DNA of 64,000 bases from Enemella dayhoffiae (GTDB lineage Bacteria; Actinomycetota; Actinomycetes; Propionibacteriales; Propionibacteriaceae), in contig NZ_NMVQ01000012.1 in the NCBI RefSeq assembly GCF_002250625.1, forward strand, positions 1 through 64,000. The letters run 5' to 3'. The notes under the pieces were generated by a model. It saw only the letters and a program-made list of their open reading frames with translations, was not told the origin of the DNA and searched no databases. The first letter of the stretch is position 1. The number at the start of each line of letters is the position of its first letter. The position numbers and the translations under genes were made by a program. Positions 42,201 through 49,953 of this stretch are shown here, piece after piece.

Positions 42201-42711
42201 GGATGGCCAGATCCGCCATGGTGAACTCCGAGGAACACGGCACGGTGGACGACTTGGCCGCCGGGTCGTCGCCGACGAACAGCACCACTCCGCCATGCCG
42301 ATGGGCGCCCATCAGCGCCCCGTGCCGGATCGCGTCCGAGGCCCGGTCGAGTCCCGGGGCCTTGCCATACCAGAGCCCAACCACGCCGTCGTGCCGCGCG
42401 CCCTCGAAGTTGTTGACCAGCTGGCTGCCCTGGATCGCGGTGGCCGCGGCCTCCTCGTTGAGCGCCTGCTGCAGGACAATCTGGTTCGCGTCGAGGATCG
42501 GCCTGTTGCGCAGCAACTCCAGGTCATAGCCGGCCAGCGGGGACCCCTCATAACCGGTGATCAGCGTCGCCACGTCCAGCCCCGCGGCCAGATCCCGCCG
42601 GTGCTGCTCGATCGGAAGGCGAGCCAGCGCGTGGATGCCGGTCAACTGCACCCGACCGCTGGTGGCCTCGTACCGATCCGTCAGCCGGGGACGCTGCGGG
42701 GTCTGGGTCAT
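39226..42711 (-). CDS. indolepyruvate:ferredoxin oxidoreductase, fused single-chain form
   Basis: 1161 residues from ATG 42711, with GAGGAGG upstream. N-terminal pyrimidine-binding and transketolase-like regions (ATLITGYEGSPLAGYDLELL; SDAIRHGALMGAHRHGG), a TPP-binding domain (FCSGCPHNSST; GIGCHALVLMMDPRQVGEVT; LGDGTFDHSGSLAIR) and a ferredoxin-like cluster region (ICEGCGDCGVKSNCLSVHPV; LDGDCPAF). The gamma-type domain follows (VRLLGIGGTGIVTVSQVLAN), then a DUF6537-like helical end. It converts aryl or branched 2-oxo acids to acyl-CoA with reduction of ferredoxin, as in aromatic amino-acid catabolism. Large single-chain versions are usual in proteobacteria and actinobacteria. The frame upstream of 42711 is not coding. 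Confidence 0.92.
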   Translation of the reverse strand: MTQTPQRPRLTDRYEATSGRVQLTGIHALARLPIEQHRRDLAAGLDVATLITGYEGSPLAGYDLELLRNRPILDANQIVLQQALNEEAAATAIQGSQLVNNFEGARHDGVVGLWYGKAPGLDRASDAIRHGALMGAHRHGGVVLFVGDDPAAKSSTVPCSSEFTMADLAIPFLDPADSQDVIDLGLHAIELSRITGLWASLKVATAVADGSSPVDLDRVRPEPVQPEGGRTHVPSSRLLAPHLLPLERDQHGRKTQLAKEYARLNGLNRIIGATPGDRIGIVAAGRTFLELTEALRRLGIDSDDLTDAPIRLLRMGMVFPVEESVVTEFADGLEEILVVEEKRPFFESAIKEILYAAPSRPRVVGKVDPDRRELLQSWGELDSDAIIEPLRARLAVNGLDRLAPPAQTTPERDARAEGAALAEPGAGKTRIDLPLVQRAPYFCSGCPHNSSTRPIEGSLTGAGIGCHALVLMMDPRQVGEVTGLAQMGGEGLQWVGMAPFTDRKHYVQNLGDGTFDHSGSLAIRAAVASGANLTYKLLYNSAVAMTGGQRAIGGMGVPQIIDVLRAEGVARIIVTTEDLSRYKDIRLPAGIPVWHRSRLDEAQRELAATKGVTVLVHDQQCATEKRRGRKRGTVASSTTRVFINERICEGCGDCGVKSNCLSVHPVDTEFGRKTRIHQSSCNLDLSCLDGDCPAFMTVTVPDASKPQGSSTDETLAADAFADPEPTVGSDEFAVRLLGIGGTGIVTVSQVLANAGLIAGWQVRSLDQTGLAQKGGAVVSDIRFARRGTPHSSKIGTGDCDLYLGCDDLVSADPKNLTVADPNRTVAVLNTSKIPTGHMVSDVSAANPSAEAVLAPVFDACRSELAVTLDARELSARLFGNDQYANVLMLGAAFQRGAIPLPAMAVEEAIRLNGVAVEANLQAFRRGRQVVADPQAQGLQDARRNARPKTLDDLIVLRANELVAHSDHAYADRFRQRVARVRAAESELGQGSTRLTEAVVRHLFKLMAYKDEYEVARLALLPELAEDLERTFGPGVRASWRLHPPMLRELGMQQKLTLGPAFEPALRALRAMKGLRGTKLDLFGLPRVRRVERELITEYEQVIDDLVDGLTADNLDLAVEIAELPDQVRGYEQIKLDNVDRYRTRLAELRLAFQRAGRRTSA

Positions 42712-42757
42712 CTGGGAGCTCCTCCTCGGTGCCGGACTTCGCAGCAGCATACTTCGC

Positions 42758-43807
42758 TCACACACCTCCCCGCTGCTCACGCTTAGTGGCGGGGCCGAGC
42801 GGGGCCGCCAGATCCCAGCCGCGAGCCAGCAACCCGTCCACCGCCGCGACAGCCGCCGCCAATCGGGCGGTCTCGCTGCCGCGCACCTCGAGCCACGGCA
42901 CGCCGGACTCTTCGAGGACCGTGCGGAAACGCTGCTGCATCCCGGCCCGCAGCTGCTCACCGTCGCGCAGGCCGTCCTGCACGAACGCGATCTCGTCCCC
43001 GGTGAGCAGGTACAGGTCCGGCCGCCATCGTTCGGCGCGGGCGAGCACCGTGCGGCTCGGTTCGCCGAGATAGCGCTCGTGCCACACCGTGGTGGCCAGC
43101 ACGTCGGTGTCGGAGATGACCAGGGGCCGGGGCGTACGCCGCATCGCCTCGGTCTCCTGGCGCTGGTGCTCGATGGCGATCAGGTCGAAGTCCTGGGTAC
43201 GCCACGGCGCGCTCACCCCGCCGGGACGGGTCACCGTCCACTCCCGGCCGAACTCGGGCACCCACGGCACGCGGTAGTGCTCGGCCAACGCCCGCGCCAG
43301 CGTGGTGCTGCCGGTTGACTCGGCACCGAGCACCACCACCCGCCGGCAGAACCAGGCGCGGACCGAGGCGGGCAACGCCCACCAGTGCCCGGGCACATCG
43401 GCGCGCACGGCGGTGCCCGACACGGTGGTGACGGTACGCCCCGGGTCCACCTGCACCCAGCGCGCGTCCAGCCGGCGAGCCAGCTCGGCGCCGTAGTCGT
43501 CGGAGGTGAACACCGCCTCGACCGCCCGGTCGAGCAGACCGGTGATGATGGCCAGGTGCTCGTCCCAGATCCGCGCGTCCGCATAGTCGGTCGGGATCTC
43601 GTCCATCCCGGTGACCACGTCAACCTCCGGATGCTCGCTCCGGATCCACTCGGCCCGCACCTGCACCGGGATCGACTCCACCACGCTGCCCAGGACCTGC
43701 ACCGTCACCCGTCCACAGCGTGCACTCGCCGCGCGCACCAGCTGCTGGTGGCCGGCGTGGAACGGATAGAACTTGCCGAGCACCAGTCCGTGCTCGAACT
43801 GCTTCAT
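42758..43807 (-). CDS. nadR: NadR-type NMN adenylyltransferase/ribosylnicotinamide kinase
   Basis: 349 residues from ATG 43807. The first half is a nucleotidyltransferase: HGLVLGKFYPFHAGHQQLVR (GxFxPxHxGH) with the closing loop TVTTVSGTAVRA. The second half is a P-loop kinase: RRVVVLGAESTGSTTLARAL, where the Walker A lysine position is serine (GAESTGSTT), then VISDTDVLATTVWHERYLGE. It makes NAD from nicotinamide riboside. The start overlaps the pnuC stop (ATGA), fixing the job as salvage of imported riboside. Missing Walker lysine is seen in some actinobacterial homologues, by my recollection. Confidence 0.85.
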   Translation of the reverse strand: MKQFEHGLVLGKFYPFHAGHQQLVRAASARCGRVTVQVLGSVVESIPVQVRAEWIRSEHPEVDVVTGMDEIPTDYADARIWDEHLAIITGLLDRAVEAVFTSDDYGAELARRLDARWVQVDPGRTVTTVSGTAVRADVPGHWWALPASVRAWFCRRVVVLGAESTGSTTLARALAEHYRVPWVPEFGREWTVTRPGGVSAPWRTQDFDLIAIEHQRQETEAMRRTPRPLVISDTDVLATTVWHERYLGEPSRTVLARAERWRPDLYLLTGDEIAFVQDGLRDGEQLRAGMQQRFRTVLEESGVPWLEVRGSETARLAAAVAAVDGLLARGWDLAAPLGPATKREQRGGV

Positions 43808-44430
43808 CGGGCGGCCTCCGCTCGGTCGATGCCGGTCTGCTCGCCCTCTGGGTCGGCGCCGGTCCGCGGGGGCGTACCGTCGAGCACCCGACGCCACTGC
43901 AGCAACCCGACCACGCAGAGGATCAGGAATCCGGCGTACAGCGCCGAGGTGAGGTACAACCCCTTCGTTGCGTACAGCCAGATGTAGAGCACGTCGGCGG
44001 TGATCCAGAGCAGCCAGTTGCCGATCCACTTGCGGTTCAGCATCACCTGCGCGCCGACGCTCAACCCGGTGGTCAGCGCGTCCCCCACCGGAACCGTGGA
44101 ATCGGTGTGGCTGGTCAGCAGCCGCCACACCACCGCGCTGAGCACGATCACCACCGCGATCGCCAGCAGCCAGCCCCAGCCGGGCGTATGCCGCACCACC
44201 AGTCGGCTGCGTTCGGGACCCCCGCGCAGCCACCAGTACCAACCGAGGGCGCCGAGGCCCAGATAGAGCACCTGCAACCAGGCATCTCCATAGAGGCCCG
44301 CCGAAGTGAACAGCAGGAAGAAGAACACGTTGTTGGCGATCCCCACCGGGAAGTTCCACACGTTGCGCCGCACGCACAGCCATACGCACACGGCCCCGGT
44401 CACGAAGCCGGCCACCTCGGTCCAGTTCAT
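43804..44430 (-). CDS. pnuC: nicotinamide riboside transporter PnuC
   Basis: 208 residues from ATG 44430, with AAGGTGG upstream; a GTG three codons earlier is possible. Seven or eight membrane helices with PnuC signatures: RNVWNFPVGIANNVFFFLLF, GLYGDAWLQVLYLGLGALGW, YWWLRGG and LNRKWIGNWLLWITADVLYI (the W-x-x-W-x-x-x-D substrate site). Facilitates entry of nicotinamide riboside, which NadR phosphorylates and adenylates. Preceded by a perfect palindrome that is a likely NrtR operator. Confidence 0.92.
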   Translation of the reverse strand: MNWTEVAGFVTGAVCVWLCVRRNVWNFPVGIANNVFFFLLFTSAGLYGDAWLQVLYLGLGALGWYWWLRGGPERSRLVVRHTPGWGWLLAIAVVIVLSAVVWRLLTSHTDSTVPVGDALTTGLSVGAQVMLNRKWIGNWLLWITADVLYIWLYATKGLYLTSALYAGFLILCVVGLLQWRRVLDGTPPRTGADPEGEQTGIDRAEAAR

Positions 44431-44445
44431 GGGCCCCACCTTTCT

Positions 44446-44468
44446 TTTATGGTCACTTCAACCATAAA
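44446..44468 (-). promoter_or_regulatory. candidate NrtR operator for pnuC-nadR
   Basis: Perfect inverted repeat TTTATGGT (44446-44453) and ACCATAAA (44461-44468) with a 7-nt spacer, 15 nt upstream of the pnuC ATG. The sequence shares its GGT...ACC half-sites with the second palindrome near nrtR. Position over the promoter or start region fits repression. Confidence 0.65.
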
Positions 44469-44484
44469 CCCAGTGGGTGGCATC

Positions 44485-44499
44485 TGGTCAACTTGACCA
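44485..44499 (+). promoter_or_regulatory. candidate NrtR operator for nrtR
   Basis: Perfect 15-bp palindrome TGGTCAA-C-TTGACCA ending 13 nt before the nrtR GTG at 44513. NrtR proteins bind palindromes with GGTCA/TGACC-like arms, and the gene next door is NrtR. Overlap with the likely transcript start suggests autorepression. Confidence 0.65.
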
Positions 44500-44512
44500 T
44501 TATGCTTTCCGG

Positions 44513-45217
44513 GTGACCTACTCCTCCGAGTTCCCGATCTTCGCGGTCACCGTGGACCTGGTGGTGCTCACGCTGCGCGAGCGTCGGCTCTGCGCCCTGC
44601 TGGTACAGCGCGGCACCGACCCGTTCCGGGATCGAATGGCGCTGCCCGGCGGTTTCGTGCGCGCGGAAGAGGGCCTGCTCGCCGCCGCCGAGCGCGAACT
44701 GGCCGAGGAGACCGGGATCCCCGCCGATCGGGTGGTCGGGCTGGAGCAGCTGGGCAGCTACGGCGACCCGGAGCGCGATCCGCGGCCCGAGCGGGTGGTG
44801 TCGGTGGCCTACATGGTGCTCGGCGCCGATCTGCCCGAGCCGGTTGCCGGGTCGGATGCGCGGGGAGCCCAGTGGGTGCCGGTGGACGAATTGCCGGCCG
44901 ACGGACTCGCCTTCGACCACGACACGATCCTGGCCGACGGCCTGGAACGCGCCCGCGCCAAGCTCGAGTACACCTCGTTGGCCACGGCCTTCCTGGGTCG
45001 CGAGTTCACCCTGGCCGACTTGCGTGAGGTCTACGAGGCGGTCTGGGGGCGTACCCTCGATCCGGCGAACTTTCAGCGGAAACTGCGGGGTACGCCCGGC
45101 TTCCTGGTCCCGCTCACCCAGCGCAGCACCGGCGGCCGCGGACGGCCCGCCCAGCTCTATCGGGCCGGGAGGGCGACCGAGCTGTTCCCCCCGATCCGCC
45201 GGCACCGCGGCCGCTGA
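44513..45217 (+). CDS. nrtR: Nudix-type transcriptional regulator of NAD metabolism
   Basis: 234 residues from GTG 44513. N-terminal Nudix domain with a complete box GFVRAEEGLLAAAERELAEE-TGI (GX5EX7REUXEEXGU), then a C-terminal winged helix (EFTLADLREVYEAVWGRTLD, NFQRKLRGTPGFL). This is the NrtR architecture: ADP-ribose-type ligands bind the Nudix domain and relieve DNA binding. Many NrtR proteins have lost the catalytic box; here it is intact, so hydrolase activity is possible. It is divergent from pnuC-nadR with two palindromes between. Confidence 0.9.
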   Translation: MTYSSEFPIFAVTVDLVVLTLRERRLCALLVQRGTDPFRDRMALPGGFVRAEEGLLAAAERELAEETGIPADRVVGLEQLGSYGDPERDPRPERVVSVAYMVLGADLPEPVAGSDARGAQWVPVDELPADGLAFDHDTILADGLERARAKLEYTSLATAFLGREFTLADLREVYEAVWGRTLDPANFQRKLRGTPGFLVPLTQRSTGGRGRPAQLYRAGRATELFPPIRRHRGR

Positions 45218-45230
45218 CCGGCCCCACGCT

Positions 45231-45303
45231 CGCTCACGCTTATCTCCCCGGTTCACGCTCCCCCAATTGGGGACGCGGGACAATTGACCGATAAGCGTGA
45301 GCG
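45231..45303. terminator. large REP-like inverted repeat, bidirectional terminator
   Basis: Perfect 14-bp arms CGCTCACGCTTATC (45231-45244) and GATAAGCGTGAGCG (45290-45303). The interior carries a second palindrome CCCCAATTGGGG (45261-45272) and a repeated CAATTG. It fills the gap between the convergent nrtR and Hsp70-like genes. A shortened arm GCTCACGCTTA recurs at 42775-42785, inside the end of nadR. It could be a terminator or a dispersed repeat unit. Confidence 0.65.
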
Positions 45304-45339
45304 GGGCGGGGCGGGGGAAGGTAACGGGACGCGCGTGCC

Positions 45340-46851
45340 TCAGCCGGCGGTGAGGGCCTGGGTGCGGCGGAAGCCGGTGTCCAGGTCGGTGATGTGCACC
45401 GTGACGATCCCGTTGCGATCGATCCGATAGCGCTCCTCGACCTCGGGGCCGGGCTCACGGCGCCACACGTCGACGGCATCGGGGGGCGAGTCCCCCTGCA
45501 GGGCGGGGTCGAACGGAAAGGTGACCTGACCGAACGGGACCAGGTCCCCGCGCGGCTCGCCGGCACCGTCCAGGGCGGCGTACTCGACGAAGCGGAACAC
45601 CCCGACGTTGTGCGCGGCACGATAGCGCCGGGTCACCTCCACGGCGCCGCCCTCGGGCAGGGCGGCGGTCCGGTCCAGGATCGGGTCGAACGCCAGCGTG
45701 TGACCACCGCTCCCCTCGCGGAACACCCCGAAGCCGCGACTCAGACGATCGGTCAGCGAGAAGCCGGACTGCGCATCCACCGAGATCGCCAGGCCGATCG
45801 CCGTCGATGCCGCCGGATAGGGCGAGCGGTGCACCCGCCGCCCGAACCGCTCGCGCAGCATCCGCGGCACCATCGGCAGTCCCGAGGCGCCACCGACCAG
45901 ATAGATCCCGGCCACGTCGGCCAGCTCGCCCTCACCGTCCAGCCCGCCGACCAGGGGCGCCATCGCCTCCACGCTGGTCCGCACCAGCGGGGCCGCCGCC
46001 GCATAGAAGTCGTCGACCCGCAGGGTCACCTCCCGGCTGCCCCCGCTCGCGTTCGGCACGTCCAGGGCGATCCGCCGCGACTGCGGCGAGAGTCGCTCCT
46101 TGGCCTCCCGGCAGTCGGCGAGCAGGGTGTCCAGTTGGGCGGCGGTCAACTCGGCCTCCGGTACGCCGGCCGCGGCGAGCGCCTGTTCGGCCAGCACCCG
46201 GTCGAAGTCGTCGCCGCCGAGATCGTTCAGCCCGAGCGAATCCAGCACCTCGTGAGCCGTGCCGTCGACCCGGACCAGGGAGGCGTCGAAGGTACCGCCG
46301 CCGAGGTCGTAGACGATCACCCGCCGGCGCCGGGAGGTCACGGTCCGCGCCTGCCGATGGGTGTACTCGAAGCCCGCCGCCGACGGTTCGTTCAACATCC
46401 CGTGCACGGTGAAGCCGGCTCGCCGAAACGCTTCCAGGGTGAGGAACCGCTGCGCCGAGTGGGCGTGCGCGGGCACGGCGATCGCACAACTGTCGAGCGG
46501 TTCGGCGCTGATCGAGGACGCCTCCCCCAGCGCCGTTCGCAGCGCGGCGAGATGGCTGACCAGCAGCTCGAGCAGGGTGATCGACTCCCCACCGAGGTCG
46601 ACAGCGGTCTGCGGGCCGACCTCGGTCGAGGCCAGTGCCCGTTTGAAGGAGCGCAGCACCGGCGCCCCGTCGTCGGCGGCCGCCAGCGCCTCGAAGCCGT
46701 GCACCAGACCGTCTGCGGTCCGCGCCACCACCGACGGGAAATGGTCCTGCGGATCACCCCACTGATCGGTGAAACTGACCACCGGGTAATTCCCGCGATC
46801 CACGAAGGCGACGATCGTGCGCGTGGTCCCGAAATCAACGCCCAGTTGCAT
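45340..46851 (-). CDS. Hsp70 family (DnaK-like) protein without helical lid
   Basis: 503 residues. Actin-like ATPase: start LGVDFGTTRTIVAFVDRGNY (phosphate 1), IVYDLGGGTFDASLVRVDGT (phosphate 2), and YLVGGASGLPMVPRMLRERF (adenosine). A beta-sandwich-like substrate domain follows, shorter than DnaK's, with no C-terminal lid. Stand-alone Hsp70-like proteins of this kind are common in actinobacteria and have unknown clients. No DnaJ or GrpE is adjacent. Confidence 0.9.
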   Translation of the reverse strand: MQLGVDFGTTRTIVAFVDRGNYPVVSFTDQWGDPQDHFPSVVARTADGLVHGFEALAAADDGAPVLRSFKRALASTEVGPQTAVDLGGESITLLELLVSHLAALRTALGEASSISAEPLDSCAIAVPAHAHSAQRFLTLEAFRRAGFTVHGMLNEPSAAGFEYTHRQARTVTSRRRRVIVYDLGGGTFDASLVRVDGTAHEVLDSLGLNDLGGDDFDRVLAEQALAAAGVPEAELTAAQLDTLLADCREAKERLSPQSRRIALDVPNASGGSREVTLRVDDFYAAAAPLVRTSVEAMAPLVGGLDGEGELADVAGIYLVGGASGLPMVPRMLRERFGRRVHRSPYPAASTAIGLAISVDAQSGFSLTDRLSRGFGVFREGSGGHTLAFDPILDRTAALPEGGAVEVTRRYRAAHNVGVFRFVEYAALDGAGEPRGDLVPFGQVTFPFDPALQGDSPPDAVDVWRREPGPEVEERYRIDRNGIVTVHITDLDTGFRRTQALTAG

Positions 46852-46936
46852 GCGTCGACCTTAGCAACGCGTACCCGCCCGACCCGAGTTGCCGAACAGG
46901 CTCAACGGGTGGCTTGATCGCGGTTCCGCCAAGGGG

Positions 46937-47665
46937 TCAGCCCAGGCCGCGGCTGGGCGGCAGGTCACCCTCGGCGCGCACCCCGTCGGTGCTCCCCCGA
47001 GCCAGCCACGCCAGCAGCGCGGCGCGTTCTCCCCGCAGGGTCACCGCACCCTCGCCCAGCACGTGCTCCTCGCCCTCGTCGGTGACCAGGCGTACGCCCT
47101 CACCCCAGTCCTGCGCCGAACTCATCCCGACCAGCAGCTCGAGGGCGTCCTCCTGGGCGTCCAGGTCGGCCTCATCGAGCCCCCAGACCGTGTCCAGGTC
47201 GTAGTGGTGCACCAGCACCTCGCTGATCCGCAGCGCCGGGATCGCCCAGGCCGACAGGCCTCCGAAGCGGGCCGTCACCACCTCGGTCGACACCCCCTCG
47301 CGCAGCCCGACAGCCGCGGCCCGGAACTGGTCGGAGGCCGCGCGCAGTTCCGCCGCCAGCTGCTGGCGGCCCCAACCGGAGCGTTCCGCGATGTCGGCGT
47401 CGCGGGACTCCCGCGAGAAATACATCGGCACCTCCTCGCCGGTTCTGGCCCACTGGATCAGGTTGGCCAGCCCGCCGGCGTTGCCGATCAGGTGGGCGAT
47501 CACGTGCGCCCGGGTCCAGCCGTCGCAACGGGAGGGGGCGCGCAACTCGTCCTCGGACAGGCTGCTGACGGTGGCCAACAGCATCTCGGTCTCACGATCC
47601 AGGCGATTCAGGTCACCGGCCAGCAGGGAGGCGTTCTTCGACGCACCGATGGGTTCCATGGCCAT
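46937..47665 (-). CDS. mycothiol-dependent maleylpyruvate-isomerase-like protein
   Basis: About 242 residues (ATG 47665; GTG 47680 also possible). DinB/MDMPI four-helix fold: SEDELRAPSRCDGWTRAHVI-AHL contains the first metal His, RDADIAERSGWGRQQLAAEL follows, and RISEVLVHHYDLDTVWGLDE provides Glu and His. A C-terminal sterol-carrier-like region ends the protein. Members use a zinc site and mycothiol for isomerase or detoxification reactions. The presence of this family supports an actinobacterial host. The particular substrate is unknown. Confidence 0.8.
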   Translation of the reverse strand: MAMEPIGASKNASLLAGDLNRLDRETEMLLATVSSLSEDELRAPSRCDGWTRAHVIAHLIGNAGGLANLIQWARTGEEVPMYFSRESRDADIAERSGWGRQQLAAELRAASDQFRAAAVGLREGVSTEVVTARFGGLSAWAIPALRISEVLVHHYDLDTVWGLDEADLDAQEDALELLVGMSSAQDWGEGVRLVTDEGEEHVLGEGAVTLRGERAALLAWLARGSTDGVRAEGDLPPSRGLG

Positions 47666-47776
47666 CAGTCTGCCCACCACACCCCGTCACCGTCGACGGG
47701 GTGATGACCCAGTGATCAGCCCAGTCCTCACCCGGACACCCCTCCCAAGACGGCATTGCGTCGGTATCCTCCGAAG

Positions 47777-49024
47777 GTGCCATCGACCGCCACCGTTCCG
47801 CGCCCGAACCTGATCCGGGACAGCAGCTTCTCCGCGATCATCGCCGGCTTCGTCGCGGTCGCCATCTCGTACGCCGGGCCGCTGCTGGTGGTGCTGGAGG
47901 CCGCCCGTGCGGCCGGGCTGCCGGCCGAGGTCACCGCGTCCTGGGTGTGGGCAGTCTCGGTCGGGTCGGGGCTGACCTGTCTGGTGCTGTCCTGGCTCAC
48001 GCGGCAACCGGTGATGGTGGCGTGGTCGATCCCCGGGGCCGCGCTGCTGATCGCCGTGCTGCCGGGCTACGTCGCACAGAACCGGTTGGGCGAGGTGATC
48101 GGGGCCTACATCTTCACCGGTGTGCTCTCGGCGATCCTGGGCGTCACCGGACTGTTCGGCAAGCTGATCGCGGCCACCCCGAAACCGATCACCGCGGCCG
48201 TGCTCGCCGGCGTACTCTTCCCGTTCGCGATCAAGGTCGCCCAGGCCGTGGTGCAGGTGCCGATCGTGGCCGGCGGGCTGGTGCTCGGCTATCTGGTCGG
48301 GCGGCGGCTGATCCCGCGGTACGCCGTGTTCGTGTCGATGGCGGTCGGTGGTGTGCTGGCCGCTGCGACGGGTTCGACCCAGGCGTTCAACCTCCACTTC
48401 GCGCTGACCACCCCGGTCTGGATCACCCCGTCGTTCTCGCTGGATGTCCTGCTGGGATTGGGAATCCCGCTGCTGATCGTGACCGCCGCCGGGCAGAACG
48501 CCCCGGGTCTGATCGTGATGCACCAGTCGGGCTATGACGCCAACGACCGGCTGCTGCTGGGCAGCTGCGGGGTGCTGTCCGCGGTGTTCGCCCCGTTCGC
48601 CTGCCACGCGCTGAACATGGCCGCGGTGACCGCGGCGATCGCCACCAGCAGGGAATCCCACCCGGAGCACAACCGCCGCTACATCGCGGGCATGTCATGT
48701 GGGGTGTTCTATGTGATTGGCGGCTTCCTGGCCACCTTCATCGTCTCGCTCTTCTCAGCCATCCCAGCCGGGATGATCACCGCACTGGCCGGGGTGGCGC
48801 TGCTCGCCCCGTTGCAGAATTCGCTCTATGACACGATGCACGAGGGCGCGCACCACAAGTCGGTGATCGAGTCCGCGCTGATCACTCTGGCGGTCACCCT
48901 GTCCGGCATCCAGCCGTTCGGGATCGTGGCCGCCTTCTGGGGGCTGCTGGCCGGCATCCTGGCGTACGCCATCCTGCGGCCGAGGCGCCGCAAGGACCCC
49001 GCAGCCGCAGCCGTGAGCGGCTGA
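47777..49024 (+). CDS. benE: benzoate/H+ symporter BenE family
   Basis: About 415 residues (GTG 47777; TTG 47756 also open). Twelve-helix BenE pattern: FSAIIAGFVAVAISYAGPLL, SWVWAVSVGSGLTCLVLSWL, QPVMVAWSIPGAALL, FGKLIAATPKPITAAVLAGV, LIVTAAGQNAPGLIVMHQSG and a C-terminal GIVAAFWGLLAGILAYAILR. Imports benzoate or related aromatic acids with protons. No ben catabolic genes adjoin it; the FAD hydroxylase at 25-27 kb is the nearest aromatic enzyme. Neither start has a strong ribosome site. Confidence 0.85.
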   Translation: MPSTATVPRPNLIRDSSFSAIIAGFVAVAISYAGPLLVVLEAARAAGLPAEVTASWVWAVSVGSGLTCLVLSWLTRQPVMVAWSIPGAALLIAVLPGYVAQNRLGEVIGAYIFTGVLSAILGVTGLFGKLIAATPKPITAAVLAGVLFPFAIKVAQAVVQVPIVAGGLVLGYLVGRRLIPRYAVFVSMAVGGVLAAATGSTQAFNLHFALTTPVWITPSFSLDVLLGLGIPLLIVTAAGQNAPGLIVMHQSGYDANDRLLLGSCGVLSAVFAPFACHALNMAAVTAAIATSRESHPEHNRRYIAGMSCGVFYVIGGFLATFIVSLFSAIPAGMITALAGVALLAPLQNSLYDTMHEGAHHKSVIESALITLAVTLSGIQPFGIVAAFWGLLAGILAYAILRPRRRKDPAAAAVSG

Positions 49025-49030
49025 CTCGCA

Positions 49031-49078
49031 CACGGCCGGCCCCGCCCGGACGTGGGTCCGGGTCGGAGACCGGCCGTG
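49031..49078. terminator. nested inverted-repeat terminator
   Basis: Outer arms CACGGCCGG (49031-49039) and CCGGCCGTG (49070-49078); inner arms CCCGGAC (49045-49051) and GTCCGGG (49056-49062). Sits between the convergent benE and tpx stops (49024, 49097). Good bidirectional terminator candidate. Confidence 0.7.
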
Positions 49079-49096
49079 CGGTGCTCGTGGCGCGGC

Positions 49097-49594
49097 TCAG
49101 CCCAGGGCGGCCTGGGCGGCGTCGTAGTCGGGCTCCTCGGCGATCTCGGCGACCAGCTGGCTGTGCAGCACGTTCCCCTGCTCGTCGAGCACGACGACCG
49201 AACGGGCCAGCAGACCCTGCAACGGGCCGTCGGTCATCGTGACGCCATAGTCGGAGCCGAAGCTGGAGCGGAAGGTGGAGCCGGTGGACACGTTCTCGAT
49301 CCCCTCGGCGCCGCAGAAGCGGGCCAGCGCGAACGGCAGGTCGGCCGAGACGCAGAGCACCTTGGTGTTGTCGAGCCCGGCGGCCACCTCGTTGAACCTG
49401 CGCACGCTGTTCGCGCAGGTCGGGGTGTCCACCGAGGGGAAGATGTTCAGCACCAACCGGGTGCCGGCAAAGTCACTGAGCTTGACCTCGGAGAGGCCCT
49501 GACCGGTCACGTTGAAGTCGGGGGCGGGCTGGCCCTGGGCGGGCAGGTCGCCCACCGTGTTGACGGGATTTCCCTTGAATGCAGTAGTCGCCAT
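49097..49594 (-). CDS. tpx: thiol peroxidase (Tpx)
   Basis: 165 residues. Atypical 2-Cys peroxiredoxin: [20 protein letters not shown] at the start, peroxidatic Cys in [20 protein letters not shown] and resolving Cys in [20 protein letters not shown], about 34 residues apart as in Tpx. Reduces lipid and hydrogen peroxides using thioredoxin. Length and motifs are complete. Confidence 0.95.
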   Translation of the reverse strand: MATTAFKGNPVNTVGDLPAQGQPAPDFNVTGQGLSEVKLSDFAGTRLVLNIFPSVDTPTCANSVRRFNEVAAGLDNTKVLCVSADLPFALARFCGAEGIENVSTGSTFRSSFGSDYGVTMTDGPLQGLLARSVVVLDEQGNVLHSQLVAEIAEEPDYDAAQAALG

Positions 49595-49661
49595 GCGCCA
49601 TGTCTAGCACGCGGGCCGCAGCCCGAGACCGGCGCCCGCCCACCGGTCGCGCGCAGCGGCT

Positions 49662-49928
49662 TCAGCCGAAGCGGACGCGGTTGCGTTCCCGCGCCTTCTC
49701 CGCCTCGACCTCGCGGTCCTTCGGCGGCGCGTGAGTGACCAGGCGATCCAGCAGGCGATGGGTCACCTCGGTGATCTCGCGGACGGCGTCGTCGAAGGCT
49801 GCCTGATTGGCCTGCGACGGTTTCGTGGTCCCGCTGATCTTGCGTACGTATTGCAGAGCAGCAGCCTGCACCTCGTCATCGGTGGCCGGCGGCTCGAAGT
49901 TGTGCAGGGTTCGGATGTTGCGACACAT
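49662..49928 (-). CDS. DUF2277 family protein
   Basis: 88 residues from ATG 49928, with GAGGAGG upstream. Starts MCRNIRTLHNFEPPATDDEV, the invariant MCRNI-x-x-L-x-N-F-x-P-P-A-T start of DUF2277, then ALQYVRKISGTTKPSQANQA. Function unknown; a conserved N-terminal Cys is notable. Lies 25 nt after the sirohydrochlorin chelatase and may end the same operon. Confidence 0.85.
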   Translation of the reverse strand: MCRNIRTLHNFEPPATDDEVQAAALQYVRKISGTTKPSQANQAAFDDAVREITEVTHRLLDRLVTHAPPKDREVEAEKARERNRVRFG

Positions 49929-49953
49929 GGTTCCTCCTCGGCTCCGTCCCACG

